Shown one piece after another: positions 31,988-43,806 of a DNA stretch of 64,000 nt. The translations under genes were made by a program, and so were the position numbers. The notes under the pieces were generated by a model. The model did not search any database and had not been told where the DNA came from. It worked only from the letters and a program-made list of their open reading frames with translations. Within the stretch, counting starts at the first letter, position 1. Every line of letters begins with the position of its first letter. Origin of the DNA: Callipepla californica brunnescens (Eukaryota > Chordata > Aves > Galliformes > Odontophoridae); the NCBI GenBank assembly GCA_023055505.1, contig JALIRH010000042.1, positions 3,852,335 through 3,916,334 on the forward strand, in the 5' to 3' direction.

Positions 31988-34900
31988 ATGGAGGAGTACG
32001 CGCGGGAGCCGTGGTGAGCGCGCCGCGCCGTGGCGGCCCGCAGCGCCCGCACCGCTCCGGGGAACGCGGCGGCGGCGGCTCCGGGAGCGGCGGAGCGGCG
32101 GGGGGGCGAGCGAGGGGGACGAGGAGGGGGCGGGAGGAGGTGACCTTGGCGCCGCCGCCGTCATGGCCGCCGCTTCCGGGCTGCGTCACCGCGCGCCGTG
32201 TGGGGCCGCGCTCCTCACGGCGCTTTCCCGCGCTTTGCGCGCTCTGAGGCGCCCTCACGGCGCTGGTGGGGGCTGGGCGCGGCGCTGCGGCGTTCTGATG
32301 GGGGCAGAGCGGAACGCGGCCAGCAGCGGGCTGCAGGCGGCATGAGGAAAACGGCCTCTGCGCGTCTGATGTCGGCCCCCCCGGTGCGGGCAGGGAGCTC
32401 TGACAGCGGCTTTGGGGGGTGGGAATAAAGCGTGAGGTGGGGCTGCATCGAACACTGCACGGGGTGGGGCGGAGGGGGAGGTGGGAGCGGTAGAGAAGCA
32501 GAGCGATGGGCAGCCGGCAGCGCCCGTCCTCACACTGCACTGAGGAGGAGTTTTGTGCGGGTTAAAAGCCAGCAGTGAGGTGAGTGTTAGCAGATAAGGA
32601 GCAGGAGCACACAGGCACGCTGATGCTCTTAGTGCAGGGCCTGTGAGCCCTGGGCTCGCAGCTCTGTGTCATGCTGGGGTTGCTGCTCGCTGCCCGTGCA
32701 GCAGCCGAAGCCACCTGAGCGCTTGGCTTATAGTCAGGGTTTGATGTAAGATGAAAGAAACGGAGCAGCTTGGTTTGTGCATACGCTGCAGGATTCCCAG
32801 CAGCAGGAGCACGGCTAATTGCAGGGAGCGGGGGAATTACAGAGCTCTCATGCTTGGCAGCAGCGTTGAAGGGGAGGTGAGCCACACATGAAAGCTCGTG
32901 TATGCAGTTGAAAGCATTGCTGGGAGGAAGGGGCTGCTTGTTTGGGAGCATCCGATGCTCCGTGAGGTTGCCCTTTGGCAGCGTTGCTGTGTTTTGCTTT
33001 AGTGAACTTCAAAGGCCCTGGGTGCATCAGAAAAAAACCTTTTTCAGTTTAACAGCAGCTGGCTTTGAAGTCTCTCAATAACCAGAAGCAAGGAAAAGTA
33101 GGAGGAACTCCGGAAAGCAGTGCTTTGTGCTAGCTGTGAGCTGAGCGTTGTTTGGATTTGCCAGCCAGGTTTTCTGTAGGTCACGAGAATGAGTTAAATT
33201 AAAGTTATAATGCATAATTAGGGCAGAGCCGATCGTCAGCTGGAATCCTACGGAGGTTTTCCATGATGGAAATACACCTCTGTGCCACGTGTGAGGAGTT
33301 CAGGCACTGTGCATCCAGTGCCTGCTGCTGCAGGGAGCAGTGTGGTGGGCAGGCTTGCCTCCTCCCACCTCTTGTGGGTTCTGTGCCATTCTTTTGGACG
33401 GTGGGCTCCCACCAGGGGTGTGAGTGGTGGATCTGCACACTGTGATGGGACGTGCATTTCCATCTTTGTGTTCCTTTACAGTCCCTGGAGGATAGTGGAT
33501 GACTGCGGAGGTGCCTTCACCATGGGAGCGATAGGAGGTGGCATTTTCCAGGCCATCAAGGGCTTCAGGAATTCCCCAGTGGTGAGTAAAGCCATTAGAG
33601 CAGTGCATCAGGAGCGCTTTCTCCAGTGTCACATGCATGCAGCAGGGTCTCTGTGCTCCCTGGGTGGAAGCTCTGCTTTCCCTGTTCCTGCTGAAGGCAG
33701 CACTGGGTGCCTGCTGCTGGCTGCCCCTCTGCCTTTCTTTGTCGATTGAGAAGCCTCAAAGGGGGAGTCTTTCTCCTCCAGAATTACATTAGGGAACCTT
33801 GCTTTCTGTAATTAACCCCTTAATTAAATCTTAACGTTTTTAATAACGCGATTTGTTTGAAAGTGGGGTTGCGTTTAAAGGCACAAATGGAATGTGGAGT
33901 GAAAATCAGTTGTTTTCGCTTTCGAGTTTTCAGCTGCAAAATCCCAACTTCAAATGTGGTGCAGGTTTTGATGGAAGTAATGCCCTGCTTCTCCTTGGGT
34001 TCTGAAACATTCCTCTGGCTGTTACAGAAGGGGCTTAGGAGGGATGAGAGGGCTTTTTGTGGAGAGTGGGTTTTTGGTGTTCGTACGTGACAGTTTCAAT
34101 GCCTGGCGTTCCTTAACGAGCCGTCAGTTTGAGTGTTGTGAATAAAATTAATAACTTATTCCCAAACGAGTCAGATCCTGCACGCGTAGCACGAGCGGCA
34201 TCACGTGCTTTACCACGTTGCTGATTTTGCTTGGAACTTTTAGAGTAAATCTATCCACGTTTCCAGATGCTGGAAGCTGAAACAAAGCTGGGGTGTGTGT
34301 TCTTTTAATCTCCCACAGTAGTGCAGTGTTAGAGCGTGCAGCTCTCGTTCACTTCCCAGCACTGTCCTAAGTTGTAAAGGAGCTATAAAAACGCAGTTTC
34401 TGTAAGCTCCTCATCGTGGTGCTTGGAAATGCGTGGTGCCCCTGGCATGTGGTGGTGGAAAAGACTTCACTCCTTCTGTCCTATTGTAGGGAGTAAACCA
34501 CCGACTGCGGGGAAGTCTGGCTGCTGTTAAGACAAGAGCTCCACAGCTGGGAGGTAACCCACTGCTCGCTCACATTATAATCATCGTTTGGCAGTATTTT
34601 TGTCATGAGGTGTGAGTTAGTGAGGTTGTAATGAAATAAATGTGCACGTAGAATGTGTGTGTGACTTGGTTTTAATCTGTGTTTGGTTCTGGCTGGGCTT
34701 GAATGTGTCTGAAAGTGAGCGTGCCTCGGTGCTGTGGCTGCAGCTCGTCTGCTTTCTCTGACCTGGTTCTGTTCTTTGCCCGACGTGCTCACAGGCAGCT
34801 TCGCAGTGTGGGGAGGTCTGTTCTCCATGATTGACTGCAGCATGGTCAGAATGAGGGGGAAGGAAGATCCGTGGAATTCAATCACAAGCGGAGCCCTCAC

Positions 34901-36547
34901 TGGAGCCATCTTAGCTGCCAGAAGTAAGAAGGGGAGCTGTGTGGGGGAGCTCGTGGAGAAAGCTTCTGTGTTCTGATGGGCACTGCAGTGAGGCAGAGTT
35001 CTGTGATTCCCAAACTGGGATTCACTTCGTAAGAAGAACTGAAAGATAATCTTAGACTTGTGTGTTGTGCTTATGAAAGTAATAATTATGTTCTCAAAAA
35101 TTAGTGTTGTTCTTTTGTTTCCCTGAGGAAGAGTTGCCTAGTAATTATTCCTTTATTAGTGATACTAATGTGGCTTAACGAATGCCAAATTATGACTGGG
35201 TCTGCTCGTAGGAGAGATCATAACTATAGAAAAAGAGCTGTAACATGCAAAGTAATGCAACAGAAAAAGAAACAAGTGTTGTTTTGTGCTTTTATTTTCA
35301 GATGGACCCGTTGCCATGGTTGGGTCTGCTGCAATGGGAGGGATCCTCCTAGCTTTAATTGAAGGAGCTGGCATTCTCTTAACAAGATTTGCTTCTGCAC
35401 AGTTTCAGAACGGTAAGGAGCCTTCACTGCAGCAGCACGAGGCTTCTGTTGTGCAGCTCATGTACCCAGTCCTGTTGTGGGGTAAATCTGCTCCACCACT
35501 TAGCTGAGCAGAGCTGGGAGCAGAGCTGGGAGCAGAGCTGGGAGCAGAGCTGGGAGCAGTGCTGCCAGGCTGAGCTGCGTGGTCCTGGCGGGGCAGCTGT
35601 GGGCTGCGTGCAGCTCATTTCAGTGGTAAAGATGAAGCAGATACAGACAGGAGATTTCAAAGAGGGGTAGTGGTCATGATTGGATTTCCAGAAACCGGAT
35701 CCCTTTTGTTTTCTAAGTGCAACACAAGCTGAGATGTCAGCGAGTCTGTAACCATTTATGTAAATACTTGCCTGCTTGAAATAATTAATACCTCTGTTGC
35801 CCCACCTCGTTTTGGGAGGAATTCAGACAAAAACACTAGTGTTGAAAGGATTAGTGGCAAGCCACTAATTCCTGGTAGGATTCCTCTCTCATGTTTGTTC
35901 ACTGCTGTTCTTTGTTCCGTCTAAATTGGTACCATTTCTGTAACACAAAAGCTTTTTAAAACGAACCTGCTTCAGTGAAAGGTATCATCTGTCTGCCTGT
36001 CACAGCTGATTCTCTGCAAGCTTGGCACGTAAGCAGCATGTGGCTTCCCTCAGCACAGTGTCAGTAAGAGGAGTTGGGAAGCTGATCCACGACGACCCGT
36101 TCTGTTTCGCTGCCTTGCTTTATTGTGGGGCAAGTTACCGTGGGTAAACCTTTACAGAGAGCTTAGGTTCAGCTGCAGGGCAGTAAGGCATAGGTTTCCA
36201 GTGCCTTTCGGTGCCTGAAAATGTTTCCCTCCCGTTGTTCTGATTTGTTCTCTTACTTTAAAAGAGATTTAAATACAAATTGTTCCTGATTGAAACGGGT
36301 GTAAAGCTCCTGACTTTCTTGGAATGAAAAAAAAATCAAACGTGAAATCTTGTTATTGGCTTCGTTAGTTTCAGAAGGGATTTGTTCTAAAGGAGAACGC
36401 TGTGTTTCATGCTCCAGTAGGAAGAATGCCTTTTCTTTCCGTGTTTCTGACCTTTTTCCTTCTCCCTTTTTCACAGGCCCTCAGTTCACAGACGACCCCT
36501 CCCAGCTGCAGCCCTCTCCGTTCGGTGACTACAGACAGTACCAGTGA
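31988..36547 (+). CDS. TIMM17A: TIMM17A, inner-membrane import channel subunit
   Basis: Core subunit of the TIM23 complex that moves presequence proteins across the mitochondrial inner membrane. Six exons: 31988-32013, 33482-33581, 34490-34553, 34795-34923, 35302-35412, 36477-36547. They encode 166 residues (human 171). It starts [20 protein letters not shown]. Four glycine-rich membrane helices of the Tim17/22/23 family follow ([35 protein letters not shown] after its usual start; [13 protein letters not shown]). Cys9 and Cys78 match the yeast Tim17 cysteine pair that forms a disulfide. The short tail ends [10 protein letters not shown]; the five-residue shortfall against human lies there. 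It is head-to-head with LMOD1, as in human. Confidence 0.96.
32014..33481 (+). other. TIMM17A: TIMM17A intron 1
   Basis: 1.5-kb intron. The first 400 bases are CpG-rich, continuing the promoter island; the rest is ordinary. No further exon seen. Confidence 0.7.
35505..35562. repeat. 12-bp tandem repeat in TIMM17A intron 5
   Basis: Nearly five copies of GAGCAGAGCTGG, the last diverged. Confidence 0.9.
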
Positions 36548-37441
36548 TCATCCTCGTTCTGTTAGTTCGTACTGTAGCTGAGCTGTAATTTCCAAGGCTG
36601 GAGGATCAGGATACGGTATGTCCTTACACCAGTGGTAGTCTCTTACCCAAACCATGCCAGGAGGACCTTCAGCACTTGTCAGTGTAAAGCTGCACAGAAC
36701 TTTTAGGTGACAGATCTATTTATTTGTAACAGATTCCATGGCTGTAACGTTAATCCATGTCTGATAGAATACACGGAGATTTAAGATAAGGACCAAATGG
36801 AGTCTTGTAATCCTTTGGCCGTGGGCTGAAGCTCTGTGAAGCCTTCTCTGGGTTGTGGCACTGACCATCTGCAGTGAATGCAATCGGAATTTCCCCTCTT
36901 CCCTTTTGGGTTTAGGTTGCTACACCAATTTTGGCTTTAGGGAAGGCCTCCTCCTCCCTCACCCCGCTGTGAGGTTACAGGCTTCAGCTGCTCCAGAAGA
37001 GCTTTATTCAGCTCAGCCCTTCCCCTCTAATCCCCCGGGACTGTCTGTGCTGCGTGGTCACTTGCACACAAGGGCAAACCTTGGGGCGAGGTGCTGCCTT
37101 TCACTCCCCACACTAACCAGGTCACTTTGGATGGCTGGGAGCCCCGCAGGGTGAGCTGACAGCTCTCTTCCCCTTGCTGTGCTGGAGGCGTGCTGTGCCT
37201 CCGGGGAAGGGTTTCCTGCCCTGTCATCTCCGCAGCACCCAGGAGTTTCCTGTTTTGATTCGGCTGTCAGCGCTGTCCTGACTCTCAGCAGGGCAGGAAG
37301 GAGTGCACAGCTCGCAGGCAGCTCAGGGCTGTTCCTGCCACACTCCTCGGGGTGCTCTCCCCAGGAGCAGCTTCTCCATCATCACCCCCCCCAAAAAAAA
37401 CGAGACCGACACCGCCAGCACGACACTGAACTATTGACCTC

Positions 37442-37447
37442 TTTATT
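37442..37447 (-). terminator. ADIPOR1: ADIPOR1 polyadenylation signal
   Basis: AATAAA on the minus strand, about 640 bases after the stop codon. Confidence 0.65.
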
Positions 37448-37561
37448 TCAATCAGCTACAGCAGCTCTACATTCCCCTAAAACACTGTCCTTCCTTCACT
37501 ACCACAGACAGCAAGGGAGCCGAGTACACTGCGGTGGCAGCAAGTCTTCTTAAAGCTTAGT

Positions 37562-37574
37562 ATTAAATATTAAA
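37562..37574 (+). terminator. TIMM17A: Possible TIMM17A polyadenylation signals
   Basis: Two overlapping-spaced ATTAAA copies (37562-37567 and 37569-37574) are the first near-canonical plus-strand signals after the TIMM17A stop; no AATAAA was found earlier. Use of them would put the TIMM17A 3' end inside the ADIPOR1 3' UTR. Confidence 0.35.
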
Positions 37575-38089
37575 TATCTCTCATTTATGTTTACATTACT
37601 TTGTCAAGAAAAAAAAAAAAAGACAATTAAAACTTAAGTTAAGTGAATCTGTGCCTGTGCCCTGGGCAGCAGCACCGGGGGCCACAGAGCTGCCCCCAGG
37701 AAGGCAGCTCTGCTCAGAGGGGTCCACAAAACCTCCAGCCCTGGGCCTGCTGCCACGCGACTGCGAGGGAAGGGAGTGCTCAGCAGTGCAGGGAGCGGAG
37801 CACCCGCACCTTTTGCTTTCAGAAATGGGCATGCCTGGACAGGTCAGAGGACCACGGTGCAGCTACAACACTGTTTGCAGGAGGCGAGACCTTCGGGGCA
37901 GGCCTCGCCTCCCCTCAGCCCCAGCAAAGTGCGTGGGGAAGGGGGGGTAAGGATTTGGTCAACAGAACTTTGCTCGAGAATTACAAAAAAAAATCCAACA
38001 ACAACCCCAAACAGTTTTGAGTCTTCCTTTGATTTTAGCAAAGAGAGTTTAAAAAGCACTTAGGAAGCTTGTACTAAAATCAGGCGCTC

Positions 38090-41000
38090 TCAGAGGAGAG
38101 AGTCGTCCGTGCACCCCCCTTCGAGTCCGTAGCGAAACTCCTGCAGGTTGGACACGCCGTAGAAGTGGACAAAGGCCGCAGCCACCACGAGCACGTGGAA
38201 GATCTGATGGGACTGGAACTGCAGGGAAGCAGAAAAGCCCTTTGAGCCCGATGGAAGCGGGCAGAGCAGTACTGGGAACAGCTCCTCGCTGCTCAGCCGT
38301 GACCCCAGGACTCCTCACACTGCATTTTCTCCCTCGCTGCTCCCTGTTACCCACGTTCTCTCTGTCTCAGCCATCCCCACCATCAGTTCCCCCTGCTCAC
38401 AGCCTCAGGCACTCTGCTCGCCCCTCGCAAACACTCACCCAGATGTCAAACTTGCCCGGGAAGAAGCGCTCAGGGATGCGGGCAGCGTACAGCCCCGCGC
38501 CCGTGATGTACATCACAGCCATGAGGAAGAACCAGCCCATCTGCCCCACGGTGGTGGCCTTCACAAACCCCTCGGCGATGGTGAAGTGCATGGTGGGCAC
38601 CACACCGCTCAGCCCCAGCCCCAGAAAGACACCTGTGGTGGAGAGGAGAGATCAGCAGGAGGGAGCGCAGCCCTGCCGGCCCTCCCAGGAGTCGTTTGTT
38701 TGCTGAAGCTGCCCGGAGCTCAGGGGGAAGGTGCTAATTAGTAGTGGGGCTGGCGCTCAGCCCTGCCCACTTCTTGACACAGCAGCCACGCGGGCCCTGA
38801 CCCTGCTGTGCAGTGAGTTTAAGAAGTGCTCTGCTGCAGGAGAGCAGAGCTGCTCCTCCGTGCTCAGTGACACTGCTGGATCAGTGGGGGCAGGAGTGCT
38901 CCTACCTGCTCTTGTCTGCCGGTGCTTGGGGGTGGCAAAGCGGTCCCACTGAGCAACAATGATGGCAGAGATGCCCAGGACGCAGACAATGGAGAGGTAG
39001 ATGAGTCTTGGCTGCGGGGAGCAGTAGAACGAATAGTAGAGCCAGGGGACGAAGCTCCCCATGATCAGCAGTGCAATTCCTGAATAATCCAACCTGCAGC
39101 CAGGGCGCAAAGAGAGACAGACAGAGGTGAGCCCCGAAGCGCACCCCCTCCTGCATCCTCCTGGCACTCAGATGTCACCACTGCCACAGCACTGCCAGGA
39201 CCCCACGGGTGAAACTGCATCACACAACGGACATTCAAGTCTCATCAGTGCAATGTGAGACAGGAAGGAGGAGCTGGGGCTTCCGAGGATGCAGACAGAG
39301 CTGGCAGGAGTGCAGTGAACCACAGCTTGCTGGGCAGGCAGGAACGGCCGTGACAAGAGGTGGGCATTAGTCCTTGTGCATATGGATTTGATTGTTCTCC
39401 CCTGCAAAGTGCTTTCGATCCATCGATCCAGGAACAGTTTCACTACCAAAACGCAGTCAGCATTACCCCGCTGCCACAGCAGCCTTGCAGGAACCCTCCC
39501 CAGTACACAAGGACATTCCTGCTCAGGGCAGGCAGCACAGTTTGTTCCAGAGACAAGAGCCCAGGGGATCTGGTGTTTGTGCAAAGGAGATTGGCAGGAT
39601 TTCCCAGCAAGCAGCACCCAAGTAAATGCCTTTGATAGACTTCTGTGAGCGAGAGCTCGTTTGAAAGCCTTGCTGCTGCTCTCCCCGTGCCATGAAGGCT
39701 GATGTGAACTCAAAGAGCAACACAGACCTCAGAGACGAGCCCTGGCCACTGCCCAGCGTTCCCACTTTGCTGGGAATCCTGTTTGTTTTGCTTTTCAATT
39801 TGGTTTCGGTTCAAATTGGATCCAACCCAGAGTTTTTGAAAACATCCAGTAAAATGGGAGAGCCAGGGCTGCCCAGGGAGATGCAGGTTCCCACGGGGCC
39901 CCAGTCCCTGAGGACATCAGAGCTGCCAGATGCAAGGTGCTCTGGCATGGGGCAGAGCGATCCCAGACCCCGCTTCTACTGAGCCCCACACTGCACCCAG
40001 TGAACACTCCCTTCCCCTAAGAATAAAGCCTTAAGTGAACGCAGCACTTGGAGAGGAAGTGCTGTGAGAACTCCCGAGACCACAAAACCACCCTGGTGCT
40101 GACTCACTTCGAAAAAGTCCGTGAGACCTTCTCTGAGTGACAGTAGACAGTGTGGAAAAGCCAGGAGAAGCTGAGGCACAGCACCGCTCCGAGGAAGAAC
40201 ATCCCGAACACAACCTTCTCCTGGAGAGGAGCCATGAAATACATGTTGGGCCGCAGCATGGTCAGGATCCCCAAGCAGAGGAACAACACAAAACCTGCAG
40301 AAAACACAGCAGGTGGAGGGTCAGGCAGAGGCAGGGTGAGCCAGCACGCCCAGCATCAGCCTAGGGAGCACAGGACTGAACCCTGAGACAGGCAGAGAAC
40401 GTGGTAAGGGAAGAGGTCGGCGTGGGTGGCACAGAACTGATGCTTGGGGGTCTCCCATTACAAAAACAATGCCAGGAGAATAACGGGCATGGCAGAGCTC
40501 ATCCTGGGCTTCAATGAATAGCTTTGAGACACTCTGATTTGCCCAGGATGCGTTTCTCCATCCCAAGAGCAGCTCACCTGCAGTGCTCAAGCAGATCCAC
40601 TGTGCAGCAGCAGCAGTGTGGCCACTGCACAGCCAGCCCCTGAAGTCCCCACACGGGCCAGGACTCTGCAGAACGTCTGGCCAAGCCTCTCCTGCACCCT
40701 GCGGCCACCCAACGGGGCCATCAGCTCTTGAAAAGTGTGACCGCCACCACTGAGCTCAGCTCTCAGCACTGCTGCAAGGAACTGGCCTGCTCTCCCTTCA
40801 CCCAGGAGCTCCCAGCCACCAGCAACTCAGCTGCCTACACGCACAGGACCAGGCAGGGGCACACGATCCTAAAAGGTGGGCACAGAGGGGACATCAGGAA
40901 AGTCCCTTGGAGCACACCTGTCCCTCAGAGGCAGCCCCTCGCCCTAACCACGGGAGCAGAGCACACCTGCAGCCCTACAGAAGCCCCACAGCTCCCCGGT

Positions 41001-42628
41001 CACCTAGCAAGTGAGTCCAGATGTTGCCCGTCTCGGTGTGTATTCGGAAGATGCTCTTGAAGCAGGCTCGGAAGGACGGCATGGGAGGGCGGTGCCCGTG
41101 CAGGAGGTAATCGTTGTCCTTCAGCCAGTCGGGCAGCACGTCGTAGGGGATCACACGCCAGCGCCCTTCCCACACCTGCAACACACCAAGTCGTGTTGCT
41201 GGCAGCAGCAGCAGCGAGGCAGCACAAAGCTGACTCGTCCTGGGAGCTCCAGCTGCATGCAGAGCAAAACCAGCACGTCTTGCCTACAGCCAGGGCTGAA
41301 AAGGCCCTGAGACTCTCCTCTGGGAGAGGAACTTTGACTTCCACAGCACCAGACACCCCGCAGAGCCCCTTAGCCACCCACATCCTGCAGAGCACTTCCA
41401 CATCCCCTGAGGAGCTGCAGGCAGTTCGCAGCACTTAACCCTTCAGAGCACTGAGGGATTGCTCCCAGCACCGGGGAACCCCCTTCCATTTGAGGCAGGA
41501 AGCAGCCTGGCTGGCCACAGCACCGTGCTGGGTCTCCCGCATTTGCCACCACCCGCTGAAACACAGCAACCACGAGCACCAGCACTGAGCAGAGGCACCC
41601 GGCAACACAGCAATGGCATCTGAGCTCCCATGCCCAGACAGCGATGCTGGGGCTCCTCCTGAGACCCAGCAGGGCTGGGCACAGCCCCCAGCTGCCACAG
41701 GAAGCTCCCACACCTTGTACACGAACTCTTCCATCTTCTCCATCGCATGATGAGCCTGCAGAGGCAGAGTCAGCACACGGACCACCTCCTCCTCTTCCTC
41801 ACGGGCCGCTGGGCACGGCGGGTCCTCAGCCTACATGGAGAAACACCGGGAGGGAAGCACTCCTGCCCACGGGGGGGGACACGGGCACGCAGGGAGCAGC
41901 GAGTCCCTCCTGAGAGCACCTGGAGCCTCGTCCCTTCCCAGGGGTCGGACGGGGCCCACCGGTCACCACCGCTTACACAACTCGCTCCCGCCTCAACCAT
42001 CTCAGGCAGGCTAATCCCAGACTGATCCTAGTTTAAAGGCGGGATTACCACGGGGGATTTTCATCCTTCCAACCAAAGCTGGAGGAGCCCCCGGGCCCGG
42101 CGGGCTTGTCCCGGAGCCGGGTGACAGCACCCCTGGGGCACACGGCCCAGCTCAGTGCCCCCATCCTTCGCAGCTCTGGGAGCACACCGTGCAGAGGGGC
42201 AGCGGAGCTCAGCCGACGGCGTGAGAGCCAAGCCGCGACTCTGGGCCAAGCCCCGGAGCACCGCTCACCGTCCGATCACCGGACGACCGCGGAACCGTTA
42301 AGGTTGGAAAAGCCCCCAAAGAGCCCCGACCCCAACCCCAACCCCGGCCCAACCCCGACCCCAACCCGACCCCGACCCCGACCCCAACCCGACCCCGACC
42401 GCGCCCCCCCCCGCCCGCGGGATAACGGGCAGAGCTCGGTCCCGGAGCACCGATCCCCGCTGCCGGGCGCCTTACGCTGGCGGTGCCGGTCGCTCCCTGC
42501 TCGGCTTTCTCCTCCAGCAGCGGCCCCAGCTCCGCCAGCTCCAGGTGCGCCCGGTCCCGGCCCGCGGCTGCCAGCCCGTTGCCCTGCGCGGCGGCGGCGG
42601 CGGCGGCGGCGGCTTTCCGGGACGCCAT
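38090..42628 (-). CDS. ADIPOR1: ADIPOR1, adiponectin receptor 1
   Basis: Seven-helix PAQR-family receptor with inverted topology and zinc-dependent ceramidase-like activity, acting through AMPK. Seven minus-strand exons: 42476-42628, 41714-41830, 41004-41175, 40108-40294, 38906-39093, 38439-38632, 38090-38218. They encode 379 residues (human 375). The extra length is a polyalanine run just after the start (MASRK then nine Ala), in place of the human N terminus. Conserved parts include LELAELGPLLEEK, VRVLTLPLQAHHAMEKMEEF and HGHRPPMPSFRACFKSIFRI. Zinc ligands are His195, Asp212, His341 and His345. The C terminus is GCTDDSLL. The final stop position was set from reading phase. Confidence 0.96.
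42297..42410 (-). repeat. CR1 remnant followed by CCCCAA/CCCCGA repeat
   Basis: In ADIPOR1 intron 1. A CR1-like end in minus orientation (GTTAAGGTTGGAAAAGCCCC) runs straight into about 80 bases of mixed CCCCAA, CCCCGA and CCCGA units. It is probably a GC-rich microsatellite grown from the element's end. It is telomere-like only in appearance. Confidence 0.6.
42588..42614. repeat. ADIPOR1: GGC triplet repeat encoding ADIPOR1 polyalanine
   Basis: Nine GCC/GCG alanine codons, read as GGC repeats on the plus strand, near the ADIPOR1 start. Such tracts vary in length within species. Confidence 0.8.
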
Positions 42629-43020
42629 GGCGGCGCTGCTCGGGTCCGTCCGCGTCCTTGTGCCGCCGCGCTGGGGTGGGGGAGGGGGGAGCGGCGTGAA
42701 GGCGGCGAGGCGCGGCCCACACTGCGCGCCCGGCGCTACATCCCGCGCGGGGCGGCGGCACCGGAACCGACGCCGAGGGAACGGGCCGCTTCCGGCCGCT
42801 AAGCCCCGCCCCGAGGGACGGCGCGTCGCTCTCGCGCGATGATTGGCTGCGCCTGCTGCCCGTCTCTCTCCGCCCCGACGCTGGGATTGGTGGAGCCGCC
42901 CGGCGGGGGGGGGGGGGGGGCGCTCTAGCTCGGTGCCGCCGTCTCGATGGTCGAGCGCTCCGCTGCCCCCTGCGGGCGGGGCCCCACCCCACGGAGGGGA
43001 CCGCGGGACACGCGTGGCGT
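42629..43020. promoter_or_regulatory. CpG island between ADIPOR1 and tetraspanin
   Basis: CpG-dense sequence just upstream of ADIPOR1 on the minus strand, containing ATTGG boxes near 42842 and 42886. It may drive ADIPOR1 and perhaps the divergent tetraspanin gene. Confidence 0.5.
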
Positions 43021-43389
43021 GGGGTCTGAGCTCACGTGCCCCTGATGGTGGCAGCGCTGCTCTGTTACCACAACGGCACGGCCTGCAGGGGGCCCACGGG
43101 GGTCGGGCCTCGTCCCCCCGCCCTTTGTCCGCCCATCCCCAGCCTTCTTGGCCGCCTCCCAATGGCGCCGAGGCTTTCCCTACCGCGCGTGGGTAACAAC
43201 CCACGTTGCCCTTGGCCTGTGGCCGCCGGCTCGTCTTTCTGTCCATCAAGGACTGCTTTAATTACCCCGGGTCCGGAGTCTCCCGCCGCCGGATCCGGTT
43301 CCCATCAATGATTCATGCCCCGCTGCATGAAGGGGTTCCTCGGGCGCTGGGCTGGGACAAGGGGGATTTTCCAACCTTCCCGGCATTAA

Positions 43390-43433
43390 TCTGTCCCAGC
43401 GGCGGTTGGAGGTTCACGGAGTGTCCCCGTGGG
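43390..43433 (+). other. Probable non-coding exon 1 of tetraspanin gene (3' part)
   Basis: A strong donor, GGG then GTGAGTG, ends at 43433 and pairs with the acceptor CCCCCGTGCAG at 43759-43769, 37 bases upstream of the start codon. The 5' limit is not determined; the start given is arbitrary. Confidence 0.35.
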
Positions 43434-43806
43434 GTGAGTGATGGGGATCTGGGGGCACAGCGTGGGACGGCTTTGGGGGACAGAGGCGGTTTTTAGGTTT
43501 TGGGGGTCTGGGCATCACCCGCTGCAGCCCAATGGGGCTCAGGGGCCCGTGGGGCCACGAGGAATGGCAGAATCCCTTCCACGTGTGCACTGTGACCGCT
43601 GCCCCATGGACAGAGCGATCTGTCACACCCCACACCTGAACACAGGGAGCTGTGCCAGCAGCGGCTTCCCATCGCACTTCTGCTCTCCCCATCCCCTCTG
43701 TGGCCGCGTTCTGAGCAGCAGCACATCTCCCCGGAGCCCGGGGCTGGAGCTGAGCTCTCCCCCGTGCAGGGACGAACGCCGCTGCCCGCAGAGCCCCGGT
43801 GTCCCC

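Noticed and set aside
42335..42410. Interstitial telomere repeat
   Set aside because: The units are CCCCAA, CCCCGA and CCCGA, not CCCTAA; a GC-rich microsatellite after a CR1 end explains it.
42209..43249. 346-residue minus-strand frame over the ADIPOR1 start
   Set aside because: Only the part at 42476-42628 is coding; the rest is CpG-island and intron sequence read through the splice site.
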